A DNA stretch of 34,626 nucleotides from Spirochaetaceae bacterium. GTDB taxonomy: Bacteria; Spirochaetota; Spirochaetia; SZUA-6; Bin103. Positions 7,988 through 15,673 of this stretch are shown here, piece after piece; the first letter of the stretch is position 1, and every line of letters starts with the position of its first letter. The stretch spans positions 1 through 34,626 of the forward strand of contig JAPPGB010000151.1 of NCBI GenBank assembly GCA_028821475.1, read 5' to 3'. Under the pieces are notes generated by a model, which had not been told where the DNA came from, did no database searches, and worked only from the letters and a program-made list of their open reading frames with translations. The translations under genes and the position numbers were made by a program.

Positions 7988-8782
7988 TTACACGCCGCGG
8001 AAGTTGGGGCGGCGTTTCTCCATGAAGGCGCGGCGGCCTTCCTTGTAGTCTTCGCTGTCGAAGCAGGCGGTGACCATCTCGTCGAGCTTGGCGAGGTCGC
8101 GCTCGCCGGGATCGCGCTCGAACTCGTTGACGGCGGCCTTGCACAGGCGCACGGTCAGCGGCGCGTTGGCCGAGACCAGGCCGGCGTACTCGCGCACGCG
8201 CGCTTCGAGCGCGTCGTCGTCGACGATGAAATTGATCAAGCCCACGCGCAGCGCTTCTTCCGCGTCGAGGCGTCTCGCGCTGAACAGGATGTCGCGCGCG
8301 ACGCTCGGTCCGACCAGGCGCGCGAGGGCGGCGATACCCCCGTAGCCGTAGCCGAGCCCGAGCTTGGCCGCGGGGATGCCGAACTGCGACCCGGGGGTGG
8401 CGAGGCGCACGTCGGCGGCGAGCGCGGTGGCCAGTCCGCCGCCGATGCAGTAGCCCTGGATCATCGCGATCAACGGCTTGTCGAGCTTGTTGAGCCAGCG
8501 ACCCGCCGCGGCCGAGACGTTCGCGTAGTGCTCGCGCTGCTCGGCGGTGGCGCGCTTGGTTTCGAATTCCGAGATGTCGGCGCCCGATACGAACGCCTTG
8601 CCGCCCGCTCCGCGCAGGACCACGACACGCACGTCGCCGTCGTTCTGAAAGCACTCCAGAATGGCGGCCTGCGCCTCCCACATCTCCAGCGAGACGGCGT
8701 TGTGGCGCGCGGGATTGTTGTAGGTGATCCAGCCGATACCCGCGTCCACCTCGGCGAGCATCTTGTCGGTGTTGAGTTGCAT
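7988..8782 (-). CDS. Crotonase-superfamily (enoyl-CoA hydratase/isomerase-like) protein lacking both hydratase glutamates
   Basis: The crotonase fold binds acyl-CoA thioesters and stabilises an enolate in an oxyanion hole. The 264-residue product has the family layout: CoA-binding region with NNPARHNA near 22, first oxyanion segment AFVSGADISEFE near 63-74, second segment GYCIGGGL near 110-117, and the helical C-terminal tail. In classical enoyl-CoA hydratase two glutamates act as acid and base; the matching positions here are A118 (after GGGL) and A138 (in QFGIPAA). Simple hydration chemistry is therefore doubtful. The following GLGYGYGG motif is typical of a subgroup with no function I can name. 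The ATG at 8782 follows GGGAGG at 6 bases. The gene lies 25 bases after the CoA-transferase gene, implying that it acts on the CoA ester made by that enzyme. Confidence 0.92.
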   Translation of the reverse strand: MQLNTDKMLAEVDAGIGWITYNNPARHNAVSLEMWEAQAAILECFQNDGDVRVVVLRGAGGKAFVSGADISEFETKRATAEQREHYANVSAAAGRWLNKLDKPLIAMIQGYCIGGGLATALAADVRLATPGSQFGIPAAKLGLGYGYGGIAALARLVGPSVARDILFSARRLDAEEALRVGLINFIVDDDALEARVREYAGLVSANAPLTVRLCKAAVNEFERDPGERDLAKLDEMVTACFDSEDYKEGRRAFMEKRRPNFRGV

Positions 8783-8807
8783 CGGACGCCTCCCTTCCTA
8801 AACGACC

Positions 8808-10010
8808 TCAAACGGCTCCCGTCGCGATCAGCCGGTCGATCTCGCCGTCTTCGTAGCCGAAGTCGCGCAGCACCTCGGTCCGGTTCTCGCCCGGGTCGGG
8901 CGCCGCGTGATGGAAATCGCCGCCGTGCGGAAACAGCGACAGGTTGATCGGCGAGCGGATCAGCTCCAGGTCGCCGAGCTCCTTGTGGTGCGCGACCTTG
9001 GTCATGCGCAGGTGCCTGGCCTGCGGATCCTCGAACGCCTCGCCGATGTCGTAGATCGGCCCGCAGGGAACGCCGGCCGCGTTCAGCTTCTCCACCAGCT
9101 CGGCGGTCGTGAAGTTGCGCGTCACCCGGTTCACTTCCTCGTTGAGCGCCGCCCGGTGCTTGCGTCGACCCCGGTCGTCGGCAAACGCGGGATTGTCGAG
9201 CAGGTGCTCCGCGCCGGTCGCCTTGCACAGGTTCGCGAACATCTTCGGCGAGTTCGCCGCGAGGTTGACCAGTCCGTCCTTTGACTCGAACGTGCCCATC
9301 GGCACGTAGACCGGGTGATTGTTGCCCTGCTGCTTCGGCACGTCGCGGCTCATGGTGTAGCGGGCGCCCTGAAAGTCAATCTTGCACAGCATCGCCTCCA
9401 GCAGGGAGGTGTGCACCCACTGGCCTGCGCCGGTGCGCTCACGGTGCAGCAGGGCAAGCAGAATGCCCTGGCCGAGGAACATGCCCGCCGAGGTGTCGCT
9501 GATCGCGATGCCGGCGCGCACCGGCCCCTGTCCCGGATGGCCGGTCACCGACATGAGCCCGCAGGTGCCCTGGACGATCTGGTCCACGCCGGGACGATCG
9601 CGGTACGGACCGGCCTGCCCGAACCCCGAGATGCTCGCGTAGATGATCCCGGGGTTCACCTCGCGCACCGATTCGTAATCGACGCCGAGGCGATGCTTGA
9701 CGTCGGCACGAAAGTTCTCGGCCACCACGTCCGCCTTCGTCACCAGGTCCATGAACAGCTTGTTGCCGGCCGGATTCTTCAGGTCGATGGTCAGGCCGCG
9801 CTTGTTGCGGTGCATGTTCTGCTCGTCGGGTTCGTGCCGCGCACCGGTGACCTTGGCCGGCGTGCGGCCGTGTCCGGACGGCGGCTCGATCTTGATGACG
9901 TTCGCTCCCCAGTCCGCGAGCAGCCGCACGGCCGTGGGCCCGGCGCGAGCGATGGTGAGATCGAGCACGGTGTAGTTCGATAGCGGCAGCACGCGTTCAC
10001 TCCGTGGCAT
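8808..10010 (-). CDS. Class III (CaiB/BaiF family) CoA-transferase
   Basis: Family III CoA-transferases move CoA between carboxylic acids through an aspartyl-CoA thioester. The 400-residue length is normal. The N-terminal CoA-binding part includes VLDLTIARAGPTAVRLLADWGANVIKIE split over residues 14-42 and NKRGLTIDLKN near 69-79. The catalytic aspartate is D172 in AISDTSAG. GHPGQGPVRAG at 157-167 matches the family's glycine-rich loop. Substrates in this family include formate/oxalate, carnitine, bile acids and (R)-benzylsuccinate; nothing here decides between them. It heads the three-gene minus-strand set with the crotonase and the dehydrogenase, diverging from the ABC transporter genes across a 224-base gap, which suggests uptake and CoA-dependent breakdown of one organic acid or similar compound. 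Confidence 0.93.
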   Translation of the reverse strand: MPRSERVLPLSNYTVLDLTIARAGPTAVRLLADWGANVIKIEPPSGHGRTPAKVTGARHEPDEQNMHRNKRGLTIDLKNPAGNKLFMDLVTKADVVAENFRADVKHRLGVDYESVREVNPGIIYASISGFGQAGPYRDRPGVDQIVQGTCGLMSVTGHPGQGPVRAGIAISDTSAGMFLGQGILLALLHRERTGAGQWVHTSLLEAMLCKIDFQGARYTMSRDVPKQQGNNHPVYVPMGTFESKDGLVNLAANSPKMFANLCKATGAEHLLDNPAFADDRGRRKHRAALNEEVNRVTRNFTTAELVEKLNAAGVPCGPIYDIGEAFEDPQARHLRMTKVAHHKELGDLELIRSPINLSLFPHGGDFHHAAPDPGENRTEVLRDFGYEDGEIDRLIATGAV

Positions 10011-10234
10011 GGACGACGATGAAACCTCGGGCCGGGCAACTCGGGCATGGCGCTCCGGACCGAGAATCCGCTGCGCAGCCTATCGCGATGCCGGGTGCCC
10101 GGCAAGCGGCGGCGCAAGACCCGCAGGCCGGCGGAAGCCCGCCGTCCGCGCCTGGACGCCGGCTCCGACTCGGCGGATCCGTCGGGGCATCTTGCGCAAG
10201 ACCGCCGCGCAGGTGAGAATCAGCGCCGGTCGCC

Positions 10235-11227
10235 ATGCTGCACTATCTCGCACGCCGCGCCTTCTACATGTTGATCATGCTCTGGATCCTCACCATGGTC
10301 GTGTTCTTCATCATCCAACTGCCGGCCGGCGACTACGTGACCACCCTGGCGGCCCAACTGGCGCAGCGCGGCGAAGAGGTGAACGAGGAGCTGCTGCACA
10401 ACCTGCGGCGCAGGTACGGGCTCGATCAGCCGCTGCACGCCCAGTATCTCAAGTGGGTCCGCAACGCGCTGCAGGGGGATTTCGGCTACTCGTTTCAATT
10501 CAGCCGCCCGGTTGTGGAGATAATCGGTGAACGATTGGCGCTGACCGTGGCGATCTCCATCTGCACCCTCGCCTTCACCTACGTGACGGCGATCCCGATC
10601 GGGATCTACTCGGCCACCAGGCAATACTCGGTCGGCGACTACTTCTTCATGTCGGTCGGATTCATCGGCCTGGCCACGCCGAATTTTCTGCTGGCGCTGA
10701 TTCTGATGCTGGCGTTCTTCAGTCTCGGCATCAGCGTCGGCGGCCTGTTCTCGCCCGAGTTCAACCAGGCGGCGTGGAGCGTGGCCAGGGTCTGGGATCT
10801 GCTCAAGCACTTGCCGCTGCCGATCATCATCGTGGGGACCGCCGGCACCGCCGAGTTGATACGGGTGATGCGCGCCACGCTGCTGGACGAACTGGCCAAG
10901 CAGTACGTGATTACCGGCCGCGCCAAGGGCGTTCAGGAGACCCGGCTGCTGTTCAAGTACCCGGTGCGGGTGGCGATCAATCCGCTGGTCAGCACCATCG
11001 GCTGGCTGCTGCCGACTATCGTGTCGGGCTCCACGATCACCGCCATGGTGCTCGGGCTCCCCACCACCGGACCGCTGCTGTTCCGTGCGCTGCAGTTCCA
11101 GGACATGTTCCTGGCTTCGAGCCTGCTGTTGTTCCTCAACTTCCTCACCCTCGTCGGCACGTTCGTGTCGGACGTGCTGCTGGTGGTGGTGGATCCGCGC
11201 ATCCGGTATTCGAGGGCGAGTCGATGA
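10235..11227 (+). CDS. ABC transporter permease, DppB/OppB family
   Basis: This is one of two inner-membrane channel subunits of a peptide/nickel-type ABC importer. The 330-residue product begins with the family's hallmark: an N-terminal YLARRAFYMLIMLWILT membrane helix followed by FFIIQLPAGDY. Further helices lie near 100-130, 140-165, 195-215, 250-275 and 290-315. The cytoplasmic EAA loop that contacts the ATPase is at about 224-246 (GRAKGVQETRLLFKYPVR). The IIQLP(A/P)GDY variety and its partner binding protein resemble a subgroup that may carry oligosaccharides or modified peptides, so the substrate is open. Its TGA overlaps the start of the next permease gene (ATGA), showing translational coupling. 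No strong ribosome site precedes the ATG. Confidence 0.94.
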   Translation: MLHYLARRAFYMLIMLWILTMVVFFIIQLPAGDYVTTLAAQLAQRGEEVNEELLHNLRRRYGLDQPLHAQYLKWVRNALQGDFGYSFQFSRPVVEIIGERLALTVAISICTLAFTYVTAIPIGIYSATRQYSVGDYFFMSVGFIGLATPNFLLALILMLAFFSLGISVGGLFSPEFNQAAWSVARVWDLLKHLPLPIIIVGTAGTAELIRVMRATLLDELAKQYVITGRAKGVQETRLLFKYPVRVAINPLVSTIGWLLPTIVSGSTITAMVLGLPTTGPLLFRALQFQDMFLASSLLLFLNFLTLVGTFVSDVLLVVVDPRIRYSRASR

Positions 11228-12420
11228 TCCGGCGGCCGTGGCGGTCGGCGCACGCCGGCGGCGCTGGCGCCGGCGCCGGCGCAGGAGCAGCCGGCGTGGA
11301 GGAGGCGCCCGGGAGCGCCGAAACGCGGGAGATGGAGGCGTACTACGTCGCCTCCCAGTGGCAGTTGATCTGGCGCAAGTTCCGGCGCCATCGCCTGGCG
11401 ATCACCGGCGGCTGCGTGCTCGCAGTGTTGTACTTCGTCGCCATCTTTGCCGAGTTCGTGGCGCCCTACCCCGCGGGACTGCGGTTCCAGGAGTGGCCGC
11501 ACCATCCGCCGTCACGGCTGCACTTCGTGGATGAGGACGGGCGCTTCGGTCTGCAGCCGTTCGTGTACGGGGTGTCGAAGGAACGCGATCCCGAGACGCT
11601 GGAGATGATCTACACCGAGGACAAGAGCACGCGCTACCCGGTGCGGCTGTTCGTGCGCGGCGAGCCTTATCGCCTGCTCGGCGTGATCCCCAGCGACATC
11701 CACCTGTTCGGCGCCGAGGCGCCCGGCGCCGTGTGGCTGTTCGGGACCGAGAGCATCGGCCGCGACCTGTTCTCACGCACCGTGCACGCGGCGCGGGTGT
11801 CCCTGTCGATCGGGCTGGTGGGCGTAACCATCACCTTCCTGATCGGCATCGTGCTCGGCGGCATCTCCGGCTACTTCGGCGGCGCGGTGGACACCGCCAT
11901 TCAGCGCCTCATCGAGTTCCTGATATCCATTCCCACCATCCCGCTGTGGATGGCGTTGGGGGCGGCGATGCCGCAGGACTGGCCGGTGCTGCGCGTGTAC
12001 TTCGGCATCGTCATCATTCTGTCCCTGGTCCGCTGGGGCGGCCTGGCTCGGGTGGTGCGCGGCAAGCTGCTGGAGCTGCGCGAACTCGACTTTACCACCG
12101 CGGCGCGCGTGGCCGGCATGCGCGAGTCCAGGATCATCTGGCGTCACCTGCTGCCCAACTTCGCCAGCTACCTCATCGTCAACCTGACGCTGGCGGTGCC
12201 GGAAATGATCCTCTCCGAAACGGCGCTCAGCTTCCTGGGGCTGGGCCTGCGCTCACCGGTGGTGAGCTGGGGCGTGCTGCTGCAGAAGGCACAAAACATT
12301 CGCAGCGTGGTGATCTTTCCCTGGCTGATGATCCCGGCGCTGTTCGTGGTGGTGACGGTAATGGCGTTCAACTTCCTCGGTGACGGGCTGCGCGACGCCG
12401 CGGATCCCTACAAGCAGTAG
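11224..12420 (+). CDS. ABC transporter permease, DppC/OppC family
   Basis: This is the second channel subunit. From the coupled ATG at 11224 the product is 398 residues, longer than the common 280-320 because of two insertions. One is a Gly/Ala-rich N-terminal linker (about 10-30). The other is a large external loop after the first membrane helix (about 90-175, including RFGLQPFVYGVSKERDPET), typical of long OppC proteins. The core follows: FGTESIGRDLFSRTVHAARVS split around 178-198, then membrane helices. The EAA loop is at about 289-312 (FTTAARVAGMRESRIIW), followed by SETALSFLGLGLRSPVVSWG in the last third. The tail DPYKQ and its stop are partly duplicated 21 bases downstream. No ATPase genes follow, so the importer must borrow ATPases encoded elsewhere. 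Confidence 0.94.
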   Translation: MIRRPWRSAHAGGAGAGAGAGAAGVEEAPGSAETREMEAYYVASQWQLIWRKFRRHRLAITGGCVLAVLYFVAIFAEFVAPYPAGLRFQEWPHHPPSRLHFVDEDGRFGLQPFVYGVSKERDPETLEMIYTEDKSTRYPVRLFVRGEPYRLLGVIPSDIHLFGAEAPGAVWLFGTESIGRDLFSRTVHAARVSLSIGLVGVTITFLIGIVLGGISGYFGGAVDTAIQRLIEFLISIPTIPLWMALGAAMPQDWPVLRVYFGIVIILSLVRWGGLARVVRGKLLELRELDFTTAARVAGMRESRIIWRHLLPNFASYLIVNLTLAVPEMILSETALSFLGLGLRSPVVSWGVLLQKAQNIRSVVIFPWLMIPALFVVVTVMAFNFLGDGLRDAADPYKQ

Positions 12421-12461
12421 CGCCGTACCGACAAGCAGTAGTCCCGTTGCAAGTGTGCCGG

Positions 12462-12486
12462 GCTCCCATGTAGGGTGCGTGGGAGT
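12462..12486 (+). promoter_or_regulatory. Small hairpin between the permease and binding-protein genes
   Basis: gctccca (12462-12468) pairs with tgggagt (12480-12486) around an 11-base loop. No T-run follows. Such intercistronic hairpins often protect or partly terminate mRNA, allowing the binding protein to be made in excess over the permeases. Confidence 0.3.
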
Positions 12487-12502
12487 CAGATCAGTCAGAT
12501 CA
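12485..12502 (+). repeat. Two tandem copies of gtcagatca before the binding-protein gene
   Basis: Nine-base units at 12485-12493 and 12494-12502 are identical and sit directly before the ribosome site (AGAGGAGG) of the binding-protein gene. A change in copy number would alter the spacing between the upstream hairpin and the ribosome site. Confidence 0.5.
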
Positions 12503-12513
12503 GAGGAGGATCC

Positions 12514-14553
12514 ATGATACACAGGTTCAGTCTGGTGCTCAGTTCGGCGTTGTTGCTGACTGCGGTACCACTCGCGCTGTTCGCCAGCGGCGAGGAAGAG
12601 GGCGGTGCCGTGCAGGGCGGCACACCGGTGGAGGGCGAGCCGTACGTCGACCACATCTACCAGTCGGTGGCAGGATACGAGGAGGCCACCGGCAACACCA
12701 TCGACGGGTTCAACGAGTCGCCGCTGCTCGCGGCGCGGGTAGCCGAGGGCACCTTGCCGCCGGTCGAGGAGCGGCTGCCGCAGGACGTGATGGTGGTCCG
12801 CCCGCGCGACGCCATCGGCGTGTACGGCGGCACCTTTCAGGCGATGACGGTATCCGGCGAGATCGGTAACCCGATCGAGAGCGCCGCCCAGTATCTCGCC
12901 ACGTTCGGACCCGATACCCGGCACATCGTCCCCAACGTCATTCGCGCATGGGAGTTGTCCGACGACTCCACCACCCTCACGCTTACCCTGCGCCGCGGCA
13001 TGAAGTGGTCTGACGGCGACTCGTTCGACATGGAGGACTTCGTTTTCGAGTACGAAGACATCATCGCGGACAGCGACGTCACCGAACGGCCGCCGCGCGC
13101 GTACCGCATCGGCGGGTCGTTGGTGCAGATGGACGTGGTGGATCCGCTCACGGTTCGCTACACCTTCCCGGTGCCGGCGCACAGCGCCCTGAGCCAGTGG
13201 TCGCTGTCGCGTCCGTTCGCCCCGGCCCACTACCTGAAGCAGTGGCACCCGCGCCACAACGACGGCGCCCAGGACCTGGCCAAGAGCCAGGGTTACGACC
13301 AGTGGTGGGAGGCGATCCAGGCCGAGTACGACGGCTTCCGCAGCGCCAAGACCCGCAAGCCGGAGACCCCCGTCCTGGTGGCCTGGCGCACCGCGACGGT
13401 GCGCATGGATGCCAAGATCTACGAGCGCAACCCCTACTTCTGGAAGGTGGACATCGCCGGCAACCAGCTCCCCTACATCGATGGCGTATTCTCGGCGCAG
13501 GTCGAGAACCTCGCCGACCTGGTGTCGATCCGGGCGATGGCAGGCGAGCTGGACCTGGCAACGTGGGGCCTGAAGACCGCCGATTACCCGATCTACAAGC
13601 GCAACGAGGAGTCCGGCGGCTACACGGTGGGCCTGTTCGACAACAACCGCAAGGGCTTCGCGGCCGGCTTCGTGTTCAACTACACCCACAAGGACCCCGT
13701 GCTGCGCGAGCTGTACAACGACATCCGCTTCCGGCAGGCCCTGTCGCTGGCGGTAGACCGCGACGACATGTCCGAGACCCTGTTCCTGGGGCTGACCAGG
13801 CCGCACACCGCCCCGGTGCCCAATTCGTGGACCGGATTCGAGGACTGGTTCGCGACCTACTACGCGGAGTTCGACCTGGACCGCGCCAACGCGCTGCTGG
13901 ACGAAATCGGGCTGGAGTGGGACAGCAATGAGCAGTGGCGGCTGCGCCCCGACGGTGAACCGCTCCTCATCGAGGGGCTGTGGGTCACCGAGTGGTTCGG
14001 CTGGATGAGCGACCTGATGGACCTGGTGAAGGAGCATTGGGCGCGGGTGGGGATTCGCATGGAGCCGAAGTTCGTCCCGGAAGAGCTCGGTTTCCAGCGC
14101 GCCCAGGCCAACGAACTCGACCTGATGATCGGTGAGACGGCCACCACCTCCGAGTTCCGCGCGCGCCGCTCCGAGCCGATCACCCTGGTTCCGCCCTGGC
14201 ACTGGGTAGGCTGCTGCGCCATGTCGTCGGTACCGTGGCGGCAGTGGCTGGACAGCGATGGCGCTGAGGGCATGGAGCCGCCCCAGGACATCAAGGATAT
14301 CTGGGAAGTCGCGGAGGCGTGGCGGTTGGAGAAGCGCGGCACCGAGCGCTACCAGGAACTGAGCAACCAGTTGATCCGCCGCAACGTCGAAGGCCAGTAC
14401 TTCGTCGGCCTGGTTTCCATGCCGCCCACGGTAGTGATTCTCAACAACCGGGTCGCCAACATGGAGCGGGACAAGGGCGTGTTCGCGTCGCTGCCGCCGC
14501 TGATGCCGTTCATGCCCGACACCTGGTTTCTCATCCCTGAGTCGGCGCAGTAA
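12514..14553 (+). CDS. ABC transporter substrate-binding protein, family 5 (peptide/oligosaccharide type)
   Basis: This secreted solute-binding protein feeds the two permeases just upstream. The ATG at 12514 follows a strong AGAGGAGG, so upstream in-frame codons are not used. The 679-residue product has a signal peptide (RFSLVLSSALLLTAVPLALF, then ASGEEEGG) with no lipobox cysteine. This FASGEEE style is characteristic of spirochaetal binding proteins. Family 5 features include LPPVEERLPQDVMVV near 85-100, GVYGGTFQAM near 107-116, LTLRRGMKWSDGDSF near 160-175, and RFRQALSLAVDRDDM in IRFRQALSLAVDRDD near 405-420. The length is well above ordinary DppA (about 530) and fits a longer subgroup seen with oligosaccharide or unusual substrates. 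The actual ligand cannot be read from the sequence. Confidence 0.94.
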   Translation: MIHRFSLVLSSALLLTAVPLALFASGEEEGGAVQGGTPVEGEPYVDHIYQSVAGYEEATGNTIDGFNESPLLAARVAEGTLPPVEERLPQDVMVVRPRDAIGVYGGTFQAMTVSGEIGNPIESAAQYLATFGPDTRHIVPNVIRAWELSDDSTTLTLTLRRGMKWSDGDSFDMEDFVFEYEDIIADSDVTERPPRAYRIGGSLVQMDVVDPLTVRYTFPVPAHSALSQWSLSRPFAPAHYLKQWHPRHNDGAQDLAKSQGYDQWWEAIQAEYDGFRSAKTRKPETPVLVAWRTATVRMDAKIYERNPYFWKVDIAGNQLPYIDGVFSAQVENLADLVSIRAMAGELDLATWGLKTADYPIYKRNEESGGYTVGLFDNNRKGFAAGFVFNYTHKDPVLRELYNDIRFRQALSLAVDRDDMSETLFLGLTRPHTAPVPNSWTGFEDWFATYYAEFDLDRANALLDEIGLEWDSNEQWRLRPDGEPLLIEGLWVTEWFGWMSDLMDLVKEHWARVGIRMEPKFVPEELGFQRAQANELDLMIGETATTSEFRARRSEPITLVPPWHWVGCCAMSSVPWRQWLDSDGAEGMEPPQDIKDIWEVAEAWRLEKRGTERYQELSNQLIRRNVEGQYFVGLVSMPPTVVILNNRVANMERDKGVFASLPPLMPFMPDTWFLIPESAQ

Positions 14554-14575
14554 GCCCTTCCTCGCGATGAGATTC

Positions 14576-14610
14576 GCCTGGCTGCCGCCACGGGGCGGCG
14601 GCCAGGCTTT
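14576..14610 (+). terminator. Strong hairpin terminator after the ABC operon
   Basis: A 14-bp GC-rich stem (gcctggctgccgcc at 14576-14589 with ggcggcggccaggc at 14594-14607, one G-T wobble) closes an ACGG loop and is followed by TTT. It starts 22 bases after the binding-protein stop. The opposite strand lacks a T-run, so it mainly serves the plus-strand operon, insulating the convergent tRNA gene. Confidence 0.75.
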
Positions 14611-14693
14611 CCGACCCGACTGAACGGCCAACGAGCCCGCTTCGCGCCCGCCTGATGGTACCGGCCAGCCTGACCTGACGGCCCCGATCAGAT

Positions 14694-14766
14694 TGAGCCG
14701 CGACGGATTCGAACCGTCGACCCACAGCTTAAAAGGCTGTTGCTCTACCGACTGAGCTAGCGGCCC
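14694..14766 (-). tRNA. tRNA-Lys (anticodon UUU)
   Basis: A 73-nt cloverleaf can be drawn in full. The acceptor stem is GGGCCGC/GCGGCTC with discriminator A. The D-arm is GCTC-AGTCGGTA-GAGC. The anticodon stem is ACAGC/GCTGT around loop CTTTTAA, giving anticodon TTT. The variable loop is GGGTC and the T-arm is GACGG-TTCGAAT-CCGTC. The CCA end is not encoded. The gene is oriented towards the ABC operon terminator. Confidence 0.97.
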
Positions 14767-14778
14767 GGGTGGACTGAG

Positions 14779-14808
14779 AATGTAAGGCAGCGCGGGCGCC
14801 GGAGTAAA
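14779..14808 (-). promoter_or_regulatory. Likely promoter of tRNA-Lys
   Basis: On the minus strand TTTACT (14808-14803) and TACATT (14784-14779) are spaced by 18 bases, and the -10 box ends 12 bases before the mature tRNA. The tRNA-Glu gene has boxes with the same 18-base spacing and the same 12-base distance, which strengthens both assignments. Confidence 0.45.
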
Positions 14809-14881
14809 CCGTACCTGGCAGCCGGTGGCGAAACACTGCTGCATGCAAGCGTGCGATGCCAAGCCCCGCAGCGGCTGGTCA

Positions 14882-15616
14882 TCAGCGCGCGTCGAGCTGG
14901 CTGCGCACGCTGCTCAAGGCATCCTCGAGCCGCGCACGCATCTCGGCGGTGTAGGGATTGAAGCGTTGCAGGTCGACGAACAGTTGCATCGAGTCGTTGC
15001 AGGTCTGCTCCACGATCTCGCGCAGCTTCTGGTAGCCGACGGTAGCGATCTCGGAACGATGCAGTCCCATCTCCGCCAACACCCGGCCGAGGTAGTGGGC
15101 AACCCCCTGGGTGAACGCCGCCTCGCGGTCGTGTTCGTCGGCGGTCATCGTCATCACGCGCAGCCCCATCGCCGAGAACCGGTGACGCCACTCCTGCAGG
15201 CTGCCGGCGGAGATACGCACCGGACAGACGATCATCGGCAGGCCGGCGATGCCGCCGCGCGCCGAGTCGGGGCCGAACATGGGATGGGTGGCGAGTATCT
15301 GCACGGTGGGCGGCAGGCGCTGCTCCATGATGCGCGCCGCCATCCCCTTGATCGAACAGGTATCCATTACCAGCGTGTGCGGTTTCAGGCGAGGAGCGAT
15401 GCGGTCGACCACCTCCTCGAAGGCGGAGATGGCGACGCACAGAATCACGACCGGGCTTTCCAGCACTTGCCGCTCGGAGACCATGCGCACGCCCGCGGGC
15501 GGGCGATGGAGGCGGCGCGAGTATGCGCACACCGGAAAGTGGCGCGCCAACTGAGCGGCCCAGAACACCCCGAAGCGTCCCAGGCCGTAGATGCCTACTT
15601 GCACACGCCCGATCAT
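14882..15616 (-). CDS. tyrA: Prephenate/arogenate dehydrogenase (TyrA-like)
   Basis: The enzyme oxidatively decarboxylates prephenate (or arogenate) with NAD(P) on the way to tyrosine. The 244-residue product starts with a Rossmann motif GIYGLGRFG at 8-16, has DTCSIKG near 85-91, and the signature THPMFGPDSARGG at 110-122, with H111 the probable catalytic histidine. The helical C-terminal dimerisation domain fills about 160-244. No chorismate mutase or ACT domain is fused, and the protein is at the short end for the family (usually 260-300). The longest start is ATG at 15616, but a -10-like TATGAT overlaps it, so the GTG at 15604 (fifth codon) may be the true, leaderless start. It diverges from dapB across 57 bases. 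Confidence 0.9.
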   Translation of the reverse strand: MIGRVQVGIYGLGRFGVFWAAQLARHFPVCAYSRRLHRPPAGVRMVSERQVLESPVVILCVAISAFEEVVDRIAPRLKPHTLVMDTCSIKGMAARIMEQRLPPTVQILATHPMFGPDSARGGIAGLPMIVCPVRISAGSLQEWRHRFSAMGLRVMTMTADEHDREAAFTQGVAHYLGRVLAEMGLHRSEIATVGYQKLREIVEQTCNDSMQLFVDLQRFNPYTAEMRARLEDALSSVRSQLDAR

Positions 15617-15664
15617 ACGAAAAGGCGCGCGCGGGTCGCAACATCCGGCACGGCGCGCTATGAT
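15612..15664. promoter_or_regulatory. Overlapping divergent promoters for tyrA and dapB
   Basis: Plus strand: TCGCAA (15636-15641), 17-base spacer, TATGAT (15659-15664), predicting a start near 15671 and dapB ATG at 15674. Minus strand: TTGCGA is the same six bases read backwards (15641-15636), 18-base spacer, TATGAT (15617-15612), predicting a start near 15605 and the tyrA GTG at 15604. Both transcripts would be leaderless or nearly so and would compete for one shared -35 element. Confidence 0.4.
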
Positions 15665-15673
15665 TGGCGCGCC

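Noticed and set aside
12253..14862. 869-codon minus-strand frame opposite the binding-protein gene
   Set aside because: It runs through the terminator and tRNA-Lys and mirrors a gene with a strong ribosome site and signal peptide.
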